Below are positions 35,443 to 46,296 of a stretch of DNA of 64,000 nucleotides, one piece after another. Origin of the DNA: Tellurirhabdus rosea (lineage in GTDB: Bacteria > Bacteroidota > Bacteroidia > Cytophagales > Spirosomataceae); the NCBI RefSeq assembly GCF_026278345.1, contig NZ_CP111085.1:694001-758000 (forward strand), read 5' to 3'. The notes below the pieces were generated by a model. The model was not told the origin of the DNA, ran no database searches, and saw only the letters and a program-made list of their open reading frames with translations. The translations under genes were made by a program, and so were the position numbers. Within the stretch, counting starts at the first letter, position 1; the number at the start of each line of letters is the position of its first letter.

Positions 35443-35558
35443 AAAGTTTAAAGTTTAGGGTTTATGGTTTAAGGTTTATAGTTGTCTGCCAAACGGCAAT
35501 AAACGAGCAACTCTGAACGCTAAACCCTAAACTTTAAACTATAAACTCTAAACTTTTC
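35443..35558. repeat. GTTTAAGGTTTA-word stem-loop, 20-bp perfect stem
   Basis: AGTTTAAAGTTTAGGGTTTA (35445-35464) is exactly complementary to 35521-35540. The loop contains a smaller hairpin TGCCAAACGGCA. On the minus strand the words begin directly after the ROK stop codon (TGA at 35557-35559). It has the same position and logic as the TGAATGAC elements but a different vocabulary. Confidence 0.8.
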
Positions 35559-36771
35559 ATTGATTTTCCAGAACCTGCTCCACAATGCATACCTGCGCTC
35601 CGTAGAGCTTGGCCAGACCGCCCAGTTGGGAGACTTCGATAGTCAGATTGCGGTTAAAATCGCTCAGGCAGAACGTGCGGATGGCCTGTTCGAGCGGGTT
35701 GGTGATAAACGCCCCGGCCTTGGCCAGCACACCGTCCACGATGATCATTTCGGGATTGAAAAGCTGGACGGCCATCGCCAGCCCCCGGCCCAGTTCCTGG
35801 CTGATGTCTTCCAGCATGTCGATTGAATACGTATCGCCCTGTTTGGCGGCTTCGATGACCTTCTCGACATCCACCCGTTCGAGTTCGTTCCGGTACTGGG
35901 CCAGTTCCGTTTCCTGCCCGTTGAGCAGATCCGTCCGGACCCGCTTCACCAGCGCCGAGGCCGAAGCCACCGTATCGAGGCAGCCTTTTTTGCCGCAGTG
36001 GCAGGGTGCGCCATCGCGCCGGACCTGGATGTGCCCCAGTTCGCCCGCAAAACCGGACGCGCCGCTGAAGACCTCGCCGTTCAGCAGAATGCCCAGCCCG
36101 ACGCCCCAGTCGATGTTGATGGAAAGCACGAAATTCTTGCCCTGCGCCAGCCCGAAACGCTGTTCGCCCAGCACCGTAGCCTTGGTATCGTTGATGAGAA
36201 AAACCGGGTTCTGGAGGTGGCCCTGAATCCGTTCGCCGAACGAGTGGTCGGCATCGTTCAGGTGCTGGTAGGTGTAATTCATGCCCGTGGCCGGATTGAT
36301 CAGCCCCGGAAGCGAAACGCCCACGCCGAGCAGGTCGGACCGGCTCACTTTGGATTTAAGCAGAAACGAGTCGATCAGCGAAAACAGGTTGTCCACATAA
36401 GCGGAGGCATCTTCCAGCGGAAGGCCCGTTTCCTGCTGCGCGACGATCTGGTTCCCCAGGTTGAAGATCACCAGTTGGGTATCGTGGGTGCTGATGTCGA
36501 GCACCAGCGTCAGGTGGCGATAAGGATTGAGTCCGTACAGCACGGGTTTCCGGCCAAACTGGGCTTCGCCGGTTCCGAGTTCAAGCAGCCACTTTTCCAC
36601 AATCAATTCATCGATCAGCGCCGTCACCGACGGCACGCTGGCGTGAACCAGCCGGGCCAGGTGCGCGATGGTGCAGTTGCCGGTGTCGTAGAGTTCCCGA
36701 ATGATCTTTTTCCGCAGCCGACTCTTCTTGATGTCAACAACCGACTCGCGTATGGCAATTTCTGTCTCCAT
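35557..36771 (-). CDS. ROK-family transcriptional regulator (NagC/XylR-like)
   Basis: 404-aa repressor-type ROK protein: an N-terminal winged helix-turn-helix (about 20-75, ELYDTGNCTIAHLARLVHAS) and a ROK sugar-kinase-like domain with INIDWGVGLGILLNGEVFSG and the zinc motif GAPCHCGKKGC (about 255-265). The start is taken at METEIAIRES (36771). The frame stays open for 37 codons further upstream, but those codons are translated stem-loop repeat, not protein. Its effector and targets are unknown; the next gene upstream on the same strand is a sugar-acid dehydratase, a plausible target. Confidence 0.9.
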   Translation of the reverse strand: METEIAIRESVVDIKKSRLRKKIIRELYDTGNCTIAHLARLVHASVPSVTALIDELIVEKWLLELGTGEAQFGRKPVLYGLNPYRHLTLVLDISTHDTQLVIFNLGNQIVAQQETGLPLEDASAYVDNLFSLIDSFLLKSKVSRSDLLGVGVSLPGLINPATGMNYTYQHLNDADHSFGERIQGHLQNPVFLINDTKATVLGEQRFGLAQGKNFVLSINIDWGVGLGILLNGEVFSGASGFAGELGHIQVRRDGAPCHCGKKGCLDTVASASALVKRVRTDLLNGQETELAQYRNELERVDVEKVIEAAKQGDTYSIDMLEDISQELGRGLAMAVQLFNPEMIIVDGVLAKAGAFITNPLEQAIRTFCLSDFNRNLTIEVSQLGGLAKLYGAQVCIVEQVLENQ

Positions 36772-36809
36772 GGAAGTATTCAGATTCCCGCAAAGGTAGA
36801 AAATAGACT

Positions 36810-36903
36810 GAATGACTGAATGAATGAGTGACTGAATGACTGAATAACTGCCAACCCCGTGATCATTCAGCCAATCAGTCATTCAGTCATTCATCATTCA
36901 ACC
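36810..36903. repeat. TGAATGAC-word inverted repeat upstream of the ROK gene
   Basis: Left words (GACTGAATGACTGAATGAATG) and right words (TCAGTCATTCAGTCATTCATC) form a roughly 15-bp core stem with imperfect extensions. It begins right after the dehydratase stop codon (36905-36907, minus strand), matching the placement of the other elements at gene 3' ends. Confidence 0.75.
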
Positions 36904-36904
36904 T

Positions 36905-38614
36905 TTAGTGGCTGTCCCGCCGCACTACCGGGCCGCTGCCGCCGCGCAGAAAATCGAGGTCGGCGCCTTCGTGGGCCTGCGTGACGTGGCGGATGTACAG
37001 GTTGACGTACCCGCGGTCGTAGCCCAGGTTCAGGGGCTGGAAACTCGCCAGTCGGCGGGCCAGTTCCTCTTCGTCCACGTGCAGGTGCAGCAGCCGCTGT
37101 TCCACGTCGAGGGTAATCAGGTCGCCGTTCTGCACCAGCGCGAGCGGGCCGCCGACGGCGGCTTCCGGCGAAACGTGCAGCACGACCGTGCCGAAGCCCG
37201 TACCGCTCATGCGCCCGTCCGAAATCCGGACCATGTCGTGCACGCCCTGATCGAGAATCTTCTTTGGCAGCGTCATGTTGCCCACTTCCGGCATGCCGGG
37301 ATAGCCGCGCGGCCCGACGTTTTTGAGCACCATGACACAGCTCGGGTCAATGTCCAGATCGGGGTCGTCGACGCGGGTTTTGTAATCGTCAATGTTTTCG
37401 AACACCACCGCCCGGCCCGTATGCTGCATCAGGTGGGGCGAGGCCGCCGACGGTTTCAGCACGGCCCCGTAGGGCGAGAGGTTGCCTTTCAGCACCGCGA
37501 TGCCCGATTCGGGTTTGAAGGGCTTTTCAACCGAGCCGATCACGTCCGGGTCGTAGCATTCGGCGCTGGCGCAGTTTTCGCCCAGCGTTTTGCCGTTGAT
37601 CGTCATGGCGTCGTTGTGCAGAAAGCCCCGCAGCTCGCGGATCACGGCCGGAAGCCCGCCCGCGTAGAACAGGTCTTCCACAAAATGCTCCCCGGAAGGC
37701 TGTACGTTGGCCAGCAGCGGAATCTGAGCCGATAATTTATCGAAATCGTCAATCGTCAGGTCCACGCCTACCCGTCCGGCAATGGCCAGCAGGTGGATGA
37801 TAAAGTTGGTCGAGCCGCCGAGGGCCGCGTTGACCATGATGGCATTTTCAAACGCCTGCCGGGTCAGGATATCCGACGGTTTGACGCCTTTGCGGACAAG
37901 GTTCACAATTTCGATACCGGCCATGTGGGCCAGCACCTTGCGGCGCGAGTCGGCGGCGGGGATGGTCGCGTTGTCGGGCAAAGCAAGGCCGAGGGCTTCC
38001 ACCATCGCGGCCATCGTGGAGGCCGTCCCCATCGGGGCGCAGTGCCCGATGGATCGGGCCATGCAGGCTTCGGCGGCCACAAACTCCTCCTGCGACATCT
38101 GCCCGGTCTTGAAGTCTTCGGCAAAACGCCAGAGGTCGGAGGTGCCTATTTTCTTGCCTTTGTAGCGCCCGGCGAGCATCGGTCCGCCCGAGAGCACCAG
38201 CGCCGGAATGTCCACGGAAGCGGCCCCCATCACCAGCGAGGGCGTGGTTTTGTCACAGCCGCACATCAGAATCACGCCGTCGAGCGAGTTGGCCCGGATG
38301 CTTTCTTCCACGTCCATGCTCGCCAGATTCCGGAACAGCATGGCGGTCGGTTTGATCTGGCATTCGCCCAGCGACATCACCGGAAATTCGAGCGGGAAGC
38401 CGCCCGCCTCCCAGATGCCGCGCTTGACGGCCTCGGCCAGATCGCGAAAGTGAGCGTTGCAGGGCGTGAGTTCCGACCAGGTGTTGCAGATGCCGATAAC
38501 GGGTTTTTCGCCCGTGAAGAGGTGGTGCGGAAATCCCTGGTTTTTCATCCAGGCGCGGTAAATAAAGCCGTCTTTGCCGGTGCGGCCAAACCATTCTTGG
38601 GAACGGAGGGGCAT
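36905..38614 (-). CDS. IlvD/Edd-family sugar-acid dehydratase (pentonate dehydratase type)
   Basis: 569-aa iron-sulfur dehydratase that removes water from an aldonic acid. Start at MPLRSQEWFGRTGKDGF (38614); the upstream 43 in-frame codons are not family-like. The three [2Fe-2S] cysteines are at Cys52 (LTPCNAHF), Cys120 (CGCDKTTPS, followed by Lys122) and Cys192 (GHCAPMGTAST), with spacing close to L-arabonate dehydratase. ISDGRMSGTGFG near the C-terminus is the catalytic Ser loop. The WFGRTGKDGFIYRAWMKNQG N-terminus marks the arabonate/xylonate subgroup rather than dihydroxy-acid dehydratase of isoleucine synthesis. Exact substrate unknown. Confidence 0.88.
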   Translation of the reverse strand: MPLRSQEWFGRTGKDGFIYRAWMKNQGFPHHLFTGEKPVIGICNTWSELTPCNAHFRDLAEAVKRGIWEAGGFPLEFPVMSLGECQIKPTAMLFRNLASMDVEESIRANSLDGVILMCGCDKTTPSLVMGAASVDIPALVLSGGPMLAGRYKGKKIGTSDLWRFAEDFKTGQMSQEEFVAAEACMARSIGHCAPMGTASTMAAMVEALGLALPDNATIPAADSRRKVLAHMAGIEIVNLVRKGVKPSDILTRQAFENAIMVNAALGGSTNFIIHLLAIAGRVGVDLTIDDFDKLSAQIPLLANVQPSGEHFVEDLFYAGGLPAVIRELRGFLHNDAMTINGKTLGENCASAECYDPDVIGSVEKPFKPESGIAVLKGNLSPYGAVLKPSAASPHLMQHTGRAVVFENIDDYKTRVDDPDLDIDPSCVMVLKNVGPRGYPGMPEVGNMTLPKKILDQGVHDMVRISDGRMSGTGFGTVVLHVSPEAAVGGPLALVQNGDLITLDVEQRLLHLHVDEEELARRLASFQPLNLGYDRGYVNLYIRHVTQAHEGADLDFLRGGSGPVVRRDSH

Positions 38615-38940
38615 GATGGGTAATTGAAAAATGTGACTGCGCCCCGCCGAGCAGGGCAACTGGAATATACCGTAAAAGAAGCCGGAGGCAGATACCTCCT
38701 TATGCCGGGGCCGAATAACCGGGCAAAAAGCGGGAGGCCGCAAAACCGGTGGCGTACACGGGTTGCGCCGCCGGTTTGCCCCTCATTTTCTGGACAACGG
38801 CCCGGATGTAAATTTATTGAAGAATTACGGAGACCGCAGGCACAGAAAATATAATTCCCCAAACAGGGAGAGACCGCGGAATGGGGCACATGTTTTGCAC
38901 CACCGAGAACGTACTTAACTAACTTGTAACTCTCGACGTA
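38615..38940. other. Divergent intergenic region (dehydratase / sterol-desaturase-like gene)
   Basis: 326 bp with no supported gene. It must contain both divergent promoters. CATGTTTTG at 38889-38897 is a weak -7 candidate for the rightward gene. A GGGAGAGACCGCGGAATGG stretch at about 38868 loosely recalls the pectin-locus motif, but is too diverged to count. Confidence 0.4.
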
Positions 38941-39960
38941 ATGAATTTTCTGGAAGTGGCATTGAACGAGTTCCTCGATTTTTTCCGGCTGGGTGGCCTT
39001 TATGGCATCCTGATGTCCGGAAATTATTCTTCTTTACGAAGCATCGATGGAATTCTGGCGGTTCTGGCCCCGTTGGCGCCCGTTGTTTTTTTTGGCGAAA
39101 TGCTCTTTGTGCTGGTATTGAGCAAGGGGAAAATCAAAGAATATAAAGTAACCTTATTGATTATCCTGACCAACCGGATTTTATCACATCTGCTTGGTTT
39201 CTCGGTGATTATGTTTTGTTACGGAGCGTTCAGCAGGTTTGCCATTGTCCACGCTTCGATGACCTGGTACTGGTTTATCTTCTGTTATCTATTTTACGAA
39301 CTCGGCACGTTTGTTTATCATTATACGGCTCACAATATCCGGTTGTTATGGTGTTTTCATTCGATTCACCACTCGCCGGAAGACCTGAACGCGGTGGTTA
39401 CCCTGCGGACGTTTTACCTGGAAAATCTGTACACCGAATTTGTCAGAACCACGATCATGGTGCTTTCAGGCGCTCCGCTGATGATGTATTTCCTGATTAT
39501 GATCATCGACAGCATCTGGGGCGCCTTCGTCCACGTGAGCGAGAAAGTGATGAAGAACGGGCGACTGGGCATTCTGAACAAACTGGTTCTGACGCCTTCG
39601 CATCACCGGGTGCACCATGCCCGCAATCCGTTATACCTGGATACCAATTACAGTTCCATGCTCAACATCTGGGACCATATTTTCAGAACGTATCAGGAAG
39701 AAGATAAGCAGGTTCCGGTCGAATACGGAATCACGAGAGAATACGATTCCAACAATTTCTGGGATGTTTATTTTGGCGAAATCATTCTGTTGTGGAAGGA
39801 CGTAAAATCGGCCGATGGACTAATTACCAAACTCAAATACATCTTCATGCCTCCCGGCTGGAATCCGGTTCACCCGCAGGACACGGCCAAATATCTGCGG
39901 ACCGAATTTATCCGGCAGCAAAAAGAAGATGCGGCGGTGGCGAATAGCCTGAACAAGTAA
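38941..39960 (+). CDS. Sterol desaturase/fatty acid hydroxylase superfamily membrane protein
   Basis: 339-aa integral membrane di-iron oxygenase. The conserved His clusters are HYTAH (127-131), FHSIHH (139-144) and PSHHRVHH (219-226), which bind the two irons. About five hydrophobic segments precede and separate them. The superfamily includes fatty-acid and sterol hydroxylases, carotenoid hydroxylases and alkylglycerol monooxygenases. The NYSSMLNIWDHIFRTY segment after the last cluster is typical of bacterial members of unknown lipid substrate. Monocistronic with a strong terminator 17 bp after the stop. Confidence 0.9.
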   Translation: MNFLEVALNEFLDFFRLGGLYGILMSGNYSSLRSIDGILAVLAPLAPVVFFGEMLFVLVLSKGKIKEYKVTLLIILTNRILSHLLGFSVIMFCYGAFSRFAIVHASMTWYWFIFCYLFYELGTFVYHYTAHNIRLLWCFHSIHHSPEDLNAVVTLRTFYLENLYTEFVRTTIMVLSGAPLMMYFLIMIIDSIWGAFVHVSEKVMKNGRLGILNKLVLTPSHHRVHHARNPLYLDTNYSSMLNIWDHIFRTYQEEDKQVPVEYGITREYDSNNFWDVYFGEIILLWKDVKSADGLITKLKYIFMPPGWNPVHPQDTAKYLRTEFIRQQKEDAAVANSLNK

Positions 39961-39976
39961 CAAAAGACGTAATTCC

Positions 39977-40036
39977 AAAAAAGGGAGTGATTTCCTCCGG
40001 CATTGGCAAACCGGAAGGAGATTACTCCCTTTTTTT
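39977..40036. terminator. Strong bidirectional intrinsic terminator
   Basis: AAAAAAGGGAGT (39977-39988) pairs with ACTCCCTTTTTT (40024-40035/36), with an inner CTCCGG/CCGGAAG continuation. Runs of A and T on the two sides make it functional in either direction. Confidence 0.9.
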
Positions 40037-40194
40037 GGTCTTTATTTCCAGTAGAAACTGCTTTCGGCCATACGCGGTTCGTTAGCGGCTATTCCCTTCC
40101 CAATCCCAGAATTTCCGCAAACGAAAGAAAGACTCGCTAACAACTTTCTCTGAATTTCTCAAGCCGGTGTAGCTAAAACCACCGCTTCGTTCCC

Positions 40195-40305
40195 GCTTCT
40201 CCACGACCTACCCGCCCTAACAAAACGCCGGGGCTAGTAGCCAAATACCGCAAAGCTGCCAGCGGTTCAACCCATGCGACGGGTAGCCCACACCCGGACT
40301 CCCCG
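40195..40305. repeat. Degenerate palindrome-cluster relative in the katG upstream region
   Basis: Contains GGGGCTAGTAGCC, GCCAGCGGTTCAACCC and GGGTAGCCCACACCCGGA, resembling units of the cluster at 11411-11630 (TAGCCCACCGTTTCAACGG type). The remainder of 40037-40350 shows nothing I can assign. Confidence 0.45.
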
Positions 40306-40351
40306 CATATGACTCATAGATTTTTTCAATATAAATACAGAGACGATTGCC

Positions 40352-40382
40352 TTGTTCTATTGAAAGCGAATCGACAGATTTG
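40352..40382 (+). promoter_or_regulatory. Probable katG promoter
   Basis: TTG (40352-40354), 20 bp, then CAGATTTG (40375-40382). This is one base from the TAnnTTTG -7 consensus of Bacteroidota. The leader to the katG ATG would be about 65 nt. No OxyR-type palindrome is evident. Confidence 0.45.
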
Positions 40383-40446
40383 CACCATGCAAGTCCGGAC
40401 GCCCCGCTCCGGCATCCTCCAGTCGCTTGTTCATAACACTTAATAA

Positions 40447-42762
<2,316 letters not shown>

Positions 42763-42784
42763 TCCGGTTTAACGGAATAAACCG

Positions 42785-42816
42785 AAGCCCGGCGTCTGCG
42801 GATGCCGGGCTTTTTT
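42785..42816 (+). terminator. katG intrinsic terminator
   Basis: AGCCCGGC / GCCGGGCT stem (42786-42793, 42804-42811) followed by a T6 run, 22 bp after the katG stop. Confidence 0.9.
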
Positions 42817-42914
42817 GTGCCGGTTGGAGTAGATTTGATGACGCCTAATGCAAACTTTGTAAAGACTGAACGGGTTGTGGGCGAACGGGAGGGCCTTACT
42901 TTTGTAAAAAAAGC

Positions 42915-42983
42915 GTTCTCGCCGATTATCGGTTCGCCGCTGATTTTCTGCGAACATCTGCGGTAAAAATCTGCGAGAAACAT
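42915..42983. repeat. CTGCG/CGAGAAAC repeat, left copy flanking arr
   Basis: Contains TTCTCGCCGATT, GCTGATTTTCTGCG, ATCTGCGGTAAAAATCTGCG and GAGAAACA, the same words as 43521-43613 on the other side of the arr gene. Words of this type (AATCTGCG...CAGCGAGAAACA) are common intergenic elements in Bacteroidota. Confidence 0.65.
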
Positions 42984-43073
42984 TTGTAACCAATGACAAG
43001 CTCTCTGACCAATCGAATTAGAAATAAAAGCACGCAGTCCTGTCGTTAACTGGCCTAAACCACCCCATCCCAA

Positions 43074-43514
43074 ATGGAACAGCCCAAACCCCAGCCAACC
43101 GGAGCCGCCCCCGCTCCTTTCGCCCAGACGTATTTTCACGGCACCAAAGCGGACTTAAGAGTCGGCGACCTGATTGAGGTGGGATTCAATTCGAACTACG
43201 GCCAGCGAAAAAACGCGAAATACATCTTTCTGTCCGCCACCCTGGATGCGGCAATCTGGGGCGCTGAACTGGCTTTTGGAGAAGGCCGTGAACGGATTTA
43301 TCTGGTCGAACCTACCGGCCCCATTGAAGACGACCCTGACCTGACGGACAAAAAATTCCCCGGCAATCCCACAAAATCGTATCGCTCCACCCACCCATTC
43401 AGAGTCGTGGGCGAAGTAACAGCCTGGCAGGGCCACCCGGCCGAACAGGTCAGCGTGATGAAAGAACACTTGGAGCGGCTAAAACAGGAGGGTATTGACT
43501 CCTTGAACGACTAA
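43074..43514 (+). CDS. arr: Rifampin ADP-ribosyltransferase (Arr)
   Basis: 146-aa enzyme that inactivates rifamycins by ADP-ribosylation using NAD+. Near full-length match to the Arr family: TYFHGTKADLRVGDLIEVGF with catalytic-type His22, NSNYGQRKN, LSATLDAAIWGAELAFG, RIYLVEPTGPIEDDPDLTDK with the Asp pair at 86-87, and the signature FPGNPTKSYRS followed by HPFRVVGEVTAWQGH. Predicted to confer reduced rifampicin susceptibility. A remnant of a second copy lies 105 bp downstream, and repeat elements of one type flank the intact gene. Confidence 0.95.
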   Translation: MEQPKPQPTGAAPAPFAQTYFHGTKADLRVGDLIEVGFNSNYGQRKNAKYIFLSATLDAAIWGAELAFGEGRERIYLVEPTGPIEDDPDLTDKKFPGNPTKSYRSTHPFRVVGEVTAWQGHPAEQVSVMKEHLERLKQEGIDSLND

Positions 43515-43520
43515 GGGGAA

Positions 43521-43613
43521 AATTCTCGCCGATTGATGTTTCTCGCTGATTTTCGCAGATTTTTGCCGCAGATTCGCACAGGATAATCTTCGAGTAAAAT
43601 CAGCGAGAAACAC
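43521..43613. repeat. CTGCG/CGAGAAAC repeat, right copy between arr and its remnant
   Basis: TTCTCGCCGATTGATG, TTTCTCGCTGATTTTCGCAG, TTTTGCCGCAGATTCGCA and AAATCAGCGAGAAACA. Inner parts pair with each other (TTTCTCGCTGATTTT with AAAATCAGCGAGAAA), forming a hairpin. The same vocabulary is found on the left of arr at 42915-42983. Confidence 0.7.
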
Positions 43614-43619
43614 CCTATT

Positions 43620-43682
43620 AAAGGGCAGAAAGCCCACCTCGAACGACTTAAGAAACAAGGTATTAAATCCCTGAACGATTAG
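43620..43682 (+). pseudogene. C-terminal remnant of a second arr gene
   Basis: Encodes KGQKAHLERLKKQGIKSLND then TAG, aligning with the end of intact Arr (MKEHLERLKQEGIDSLND, 13 of 17 from the Lys onward). Nothing Arr-like precedes it. Sequence immediately upstream is the CTGCG repeat, so the rest of the copy has been lost or replaced. Confidence 0.75.
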
Positions 43683-43831
43683 GGCATCCAGCCGACAAAA
43701 ACCGTTGCAGTTCACAAAAAAATAACCTGTTGGCCTTCCGGCGCCGCTTTACGCTCACTTACTTTATTGTTTGTGAGTAGAAAACCGCCTTGTTTTCTTC
43801 CGCTCATAGAATGCCCTCTCCTATTCAGCTT

Positions 43832-46282
43832 ATGATAAAACGTTTTACCGCCCTGCTGACGGGCCTGCTCGCCTTTTGTCAGACGTACGCCCAGGCGCAG
43901 ATCACCGGACGGGTGTTCGACCAGCAGACCCGGCAGCCCATTCCGTTCGTGAGCGTGGCCCTCTACCGGCTGCCTGATTCGGCGGCGGTGGCAGGTGCCG
44001 TCACGGATTCGACGGGCGGGTTTCTGATCAGTAATCTCAAAAACGGGCGGCACGTGCTCAAAACCTTCTTTGTCGGTTTCAAACCGGTCGCAGTGCCGTT
44101 GTCCGTCTCGGCGGGAAAGGCGCAGGACGTGGGCACGCTGCTGCTCGAAGCCGACACCCGGCTGCTCAACGAAGTGCGCGTGTCGGGCCAGCGGTCAGAC
44201 ATTCAGGTGAAGGCGGACCGGCAGACGTACCGCGCCGGTCAGTTCGGGTCGGCGGCGGGCGGCACGGCGACCGATCTCGTCCGCAACCTGCCGGGCATTA
44301 CGCTGAACGCCGAAGGCGAACTCAGCCTGCGGGGTGCCAACGGTTTTCTGGTGCTGCTCAACGGCAAGCCCGTGCAGGCCAACCTCACAATGCTCCTCAA
44401 CCAACTCCCGGCCAACAGCATCGAATCCGTCGAAGTCATCACGACGCCCAACGCCCGGTTTGACCCCGACGGCAAAGCGGGCATTATTTCCATCATTACC
44501 AAAAAAGGTGCGGAATCGGGCTGGTCGGCCACGGTCAACGGGCTGCTCGGTCTGCCGAGCGTCAACTCGTTTGGCAACGACAAAGCGCCCAGCCGGTACA
44601 GCGGCGACCTGACGCTGAACTACCGCGCCGCCCGCTGGGATGTGCTGCTCAGCTCGGCCTACCTCCGCAACGACATTGCCGGACGGCGGATCGGTGACGT
44701 CAGTACGACGATCGGGAATCGCTACACCCGCTTTCCGTCCGCCGGTGAGCGCAGTTTCGACCGCTTTACGCTGACCAACCGGCTGGCCGTGGCCTACGTG
44801 CCGTCTGCACGCCACAGCTGGAACCTTGGTCTGTTCCATAGCCAACGTACGGAAGACCGGATTGCCGATATTTTTTATCAGAACACCAAAACGGACCTGA
44901 CCACCGGCCGGGTTATCGGGCAGATTAACTACTTCAATGCTAACCTCGTGCGCAAACGGGGACAGTTTTTTACGGGCAACCTCGATTACACGCATACCTT
45001 CCGGAACAAAGCGACGCTGTCGGCCGGGGCGCTGTACGAATACGACTTTCTCGACGGCTTTACACGGAACCTGAACCTGACCCGCCGCGATTCCCGCGAT
45101 ACGTTGCAGTACACCCTGAGCACCACCGACCGACCCATCCAGAACTACCGCTTCAACCTCGACGGCTCGCGCCCGCTCGGACGCGGCAAACTGGAAGCGG
45201 GCTACCAGTACCGGAATCAGGAAGACCTCGGCAATTATCGCTACCGGGAGCAGGACGGCCGGGGCCAGCCGTTGCGGCTGATTCCGGCTTTTACCGGCCG
45301 CATCACGCTTACAAACCGGATTCACAGCGTTTACAGCCAGTATTCGGTCGGGGGCAAAAAGCTGGAGGGAAGCGTCGGGCTTCGCTACGAAACTGCCGAA
45401 CGGGTGCTCGAAGCGCCCGGCAACCAGACCTACGTGCTGCGGCTGAACAACCTGTTTCCGTCGTTCAACATGCTTTACAAACCCGGCAAGGGCCTCGCAC
45501 TGAAAGCCGGATTCAGCCGCCGGGTGCAGCGAAGCAGCAATTTTGCCCTCAATCCCCTGCCCGAACGCGAACACTCCGAAACCCTCGAACAAGGCGATCC
45601 GAACCTGCTGCCTGAGTTCGTGAATCTGGCCGAAGTCGGCATGACCAAAGAAGTTGGGCGGAGTACGCTGATTGCAACCGTGTATTATCAGGGCGTCGAA
45701 AACATCATCAACCGCGTAAACCGGGTCTATTCCGATACGATTGTAAGCCGGATTTTCACCAATGCGGGGCTGGCGCAGCGCGTGGGGCTGGAAATGGCCG
45801 GTGATCTGAAGCTGTCCTCCCGCTGGAAACTGTACGTAGGCGGCAATCTGTACCGATACACCCTGACGGGCGATCTCTTCAACAATCAGGTGACGTTCAA
45901 CCGGGCGGCCTGGGTGTATTCAGTCAACGCCAATACCAGTGTGCAGCTGGCTCCAAAATTACAGTTCCAGGCCAACGTCAACTACCTGTCTCGGCGCATC
46001 ACGGCCCAGGGCGAGGATTCGCGCTTCCTGATTCCGAACCTGCTGGTCAAACAAAGCCTGATGGCCGACCGAATGACGGTGGCGCTCCAATGGCAGAACA
46101 TCGGACTCGGCTTTCTGCCGACCAATGAACAGCGCATCACCACCCGCGGCCGGAACTTTTTCACCACGACGAATTACATTCAGGAAAAAGACATTCTGCT
46201 CCTTAACGTGAGCTATTCGCTCCGGCAGGTCAGCAAACGGGCCAAACTGCCGGGGAATGAGTTCGGAGAGAAGGAATTTTAA
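43832..46282 (+). CDS. Outer-membrane beta-barrel protein, TonB-receptor family (non-SusC)
   Basis: 816-aa outer-membrane protein. The start is placed at MIKRFTALLTGLLAFCQ (43832), which gives a normal signal peptide; an earlier in-frame start would put 14 odd residues in front. A carboxypeptidase-regulatory-like domain (ITGRVFDQQTRQPIPFVSVAL) is followed by a plug (TDLVRNLPGITLNAEGELSLRG, GFLVLLNGKPVQ, IESVEVITTPNARFDPDGKAG) and a barrel of the Bacteroidota outer-membrane beta-barrel type. It lacks the VVVGYG motif and no SusD is adjacent. The substrate, perhaps a metal chelate or peptide, is unknown. Confidence 0.9.
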   Translation: MIKRFTALLTGLLAFCQTYAQAQITGRVFDQQTRQPIPFVSVALYRLPDSAAVAGAVTDSTGGFLISNLKNGRHVLKTFFVGFKPVAVPLSVSAGKAQDVGTLLLEADTRLLNEVRVSGQRSDIQVKADRQTYRAGQFGSAAGGTATDLVRNLPGITLNAEGELSLRGANGFLVLLNGKPVQANLTMLLNQLPANSIESVEVITTPNARFDPDGKAGIISIITKKGAESGWSATVNGLLGLPSVNSFGNDKAPSRYSGDLTLNYRAARWDVLLSSAYLRNDIAGRRIGDVSTTIGNRYTRFPSAGERSFDRFTLTNRLAVAYVPSARHSWNLGLFHSQRTEDRIADIFYQNTKTDLTTGRVIGQINYFNANLVRKRGQFFTGNLDYTHTFRNKATLSAGALYEYDFLDGFTRNLNLTRRDSRDTLQYTLSTTDRPIQNYRFNLDGSRPLGRGKLEAGYQYRNQEDLGNYRYREQDGRGQPLRLIPAFTGRITLTNRIHSVYSQYSVGGKKLEGSVGLRYETAERVLEAPGNQTYVLRLNNLFPSFNMLYKPGKGLALKAGFSRRVQRSSNFALNPLPEREHSETLEQGDPNLLPEFVNLAEVGMTKEVGRSTLIATVYYQGVENIINRVNRVYSDTIVSRIFTNAGLAQRVGLEMAGDLKLSSRWKLYVGGNLYRYTLTGDLFNNQVTFNRAAWVYSVNANTSVQLAPKLQFQANVNYLSRRITAQGEDSRFLIPNLLVKQSLMADRMTVALQWQNIGLGFLPTNEQRITTRGRNFFTTTNYIQEKDILLLNVSYSLRQVSKRAKLPGNEFGEKEF

Positions 46283-46296
46283 TCGCCCCGCGGCGG

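Noticed and set aside
36905-38614. Dihydroxy-acid dehydratase (ilvD) of branched-chain amino acid synthesis
   Set aside because: The N-terminal WFGRTGKDGFIYRAWMKNQG block and three-cysteine spacing match the arabonate/xylonate dehydratase subgroup. No ilv genes are nearby.
38866-38890. Fourth copy of the pectin-locus promoter motif
   Set aside because: Only loosely similar and needs gaps to align; not distinguishable from chance.
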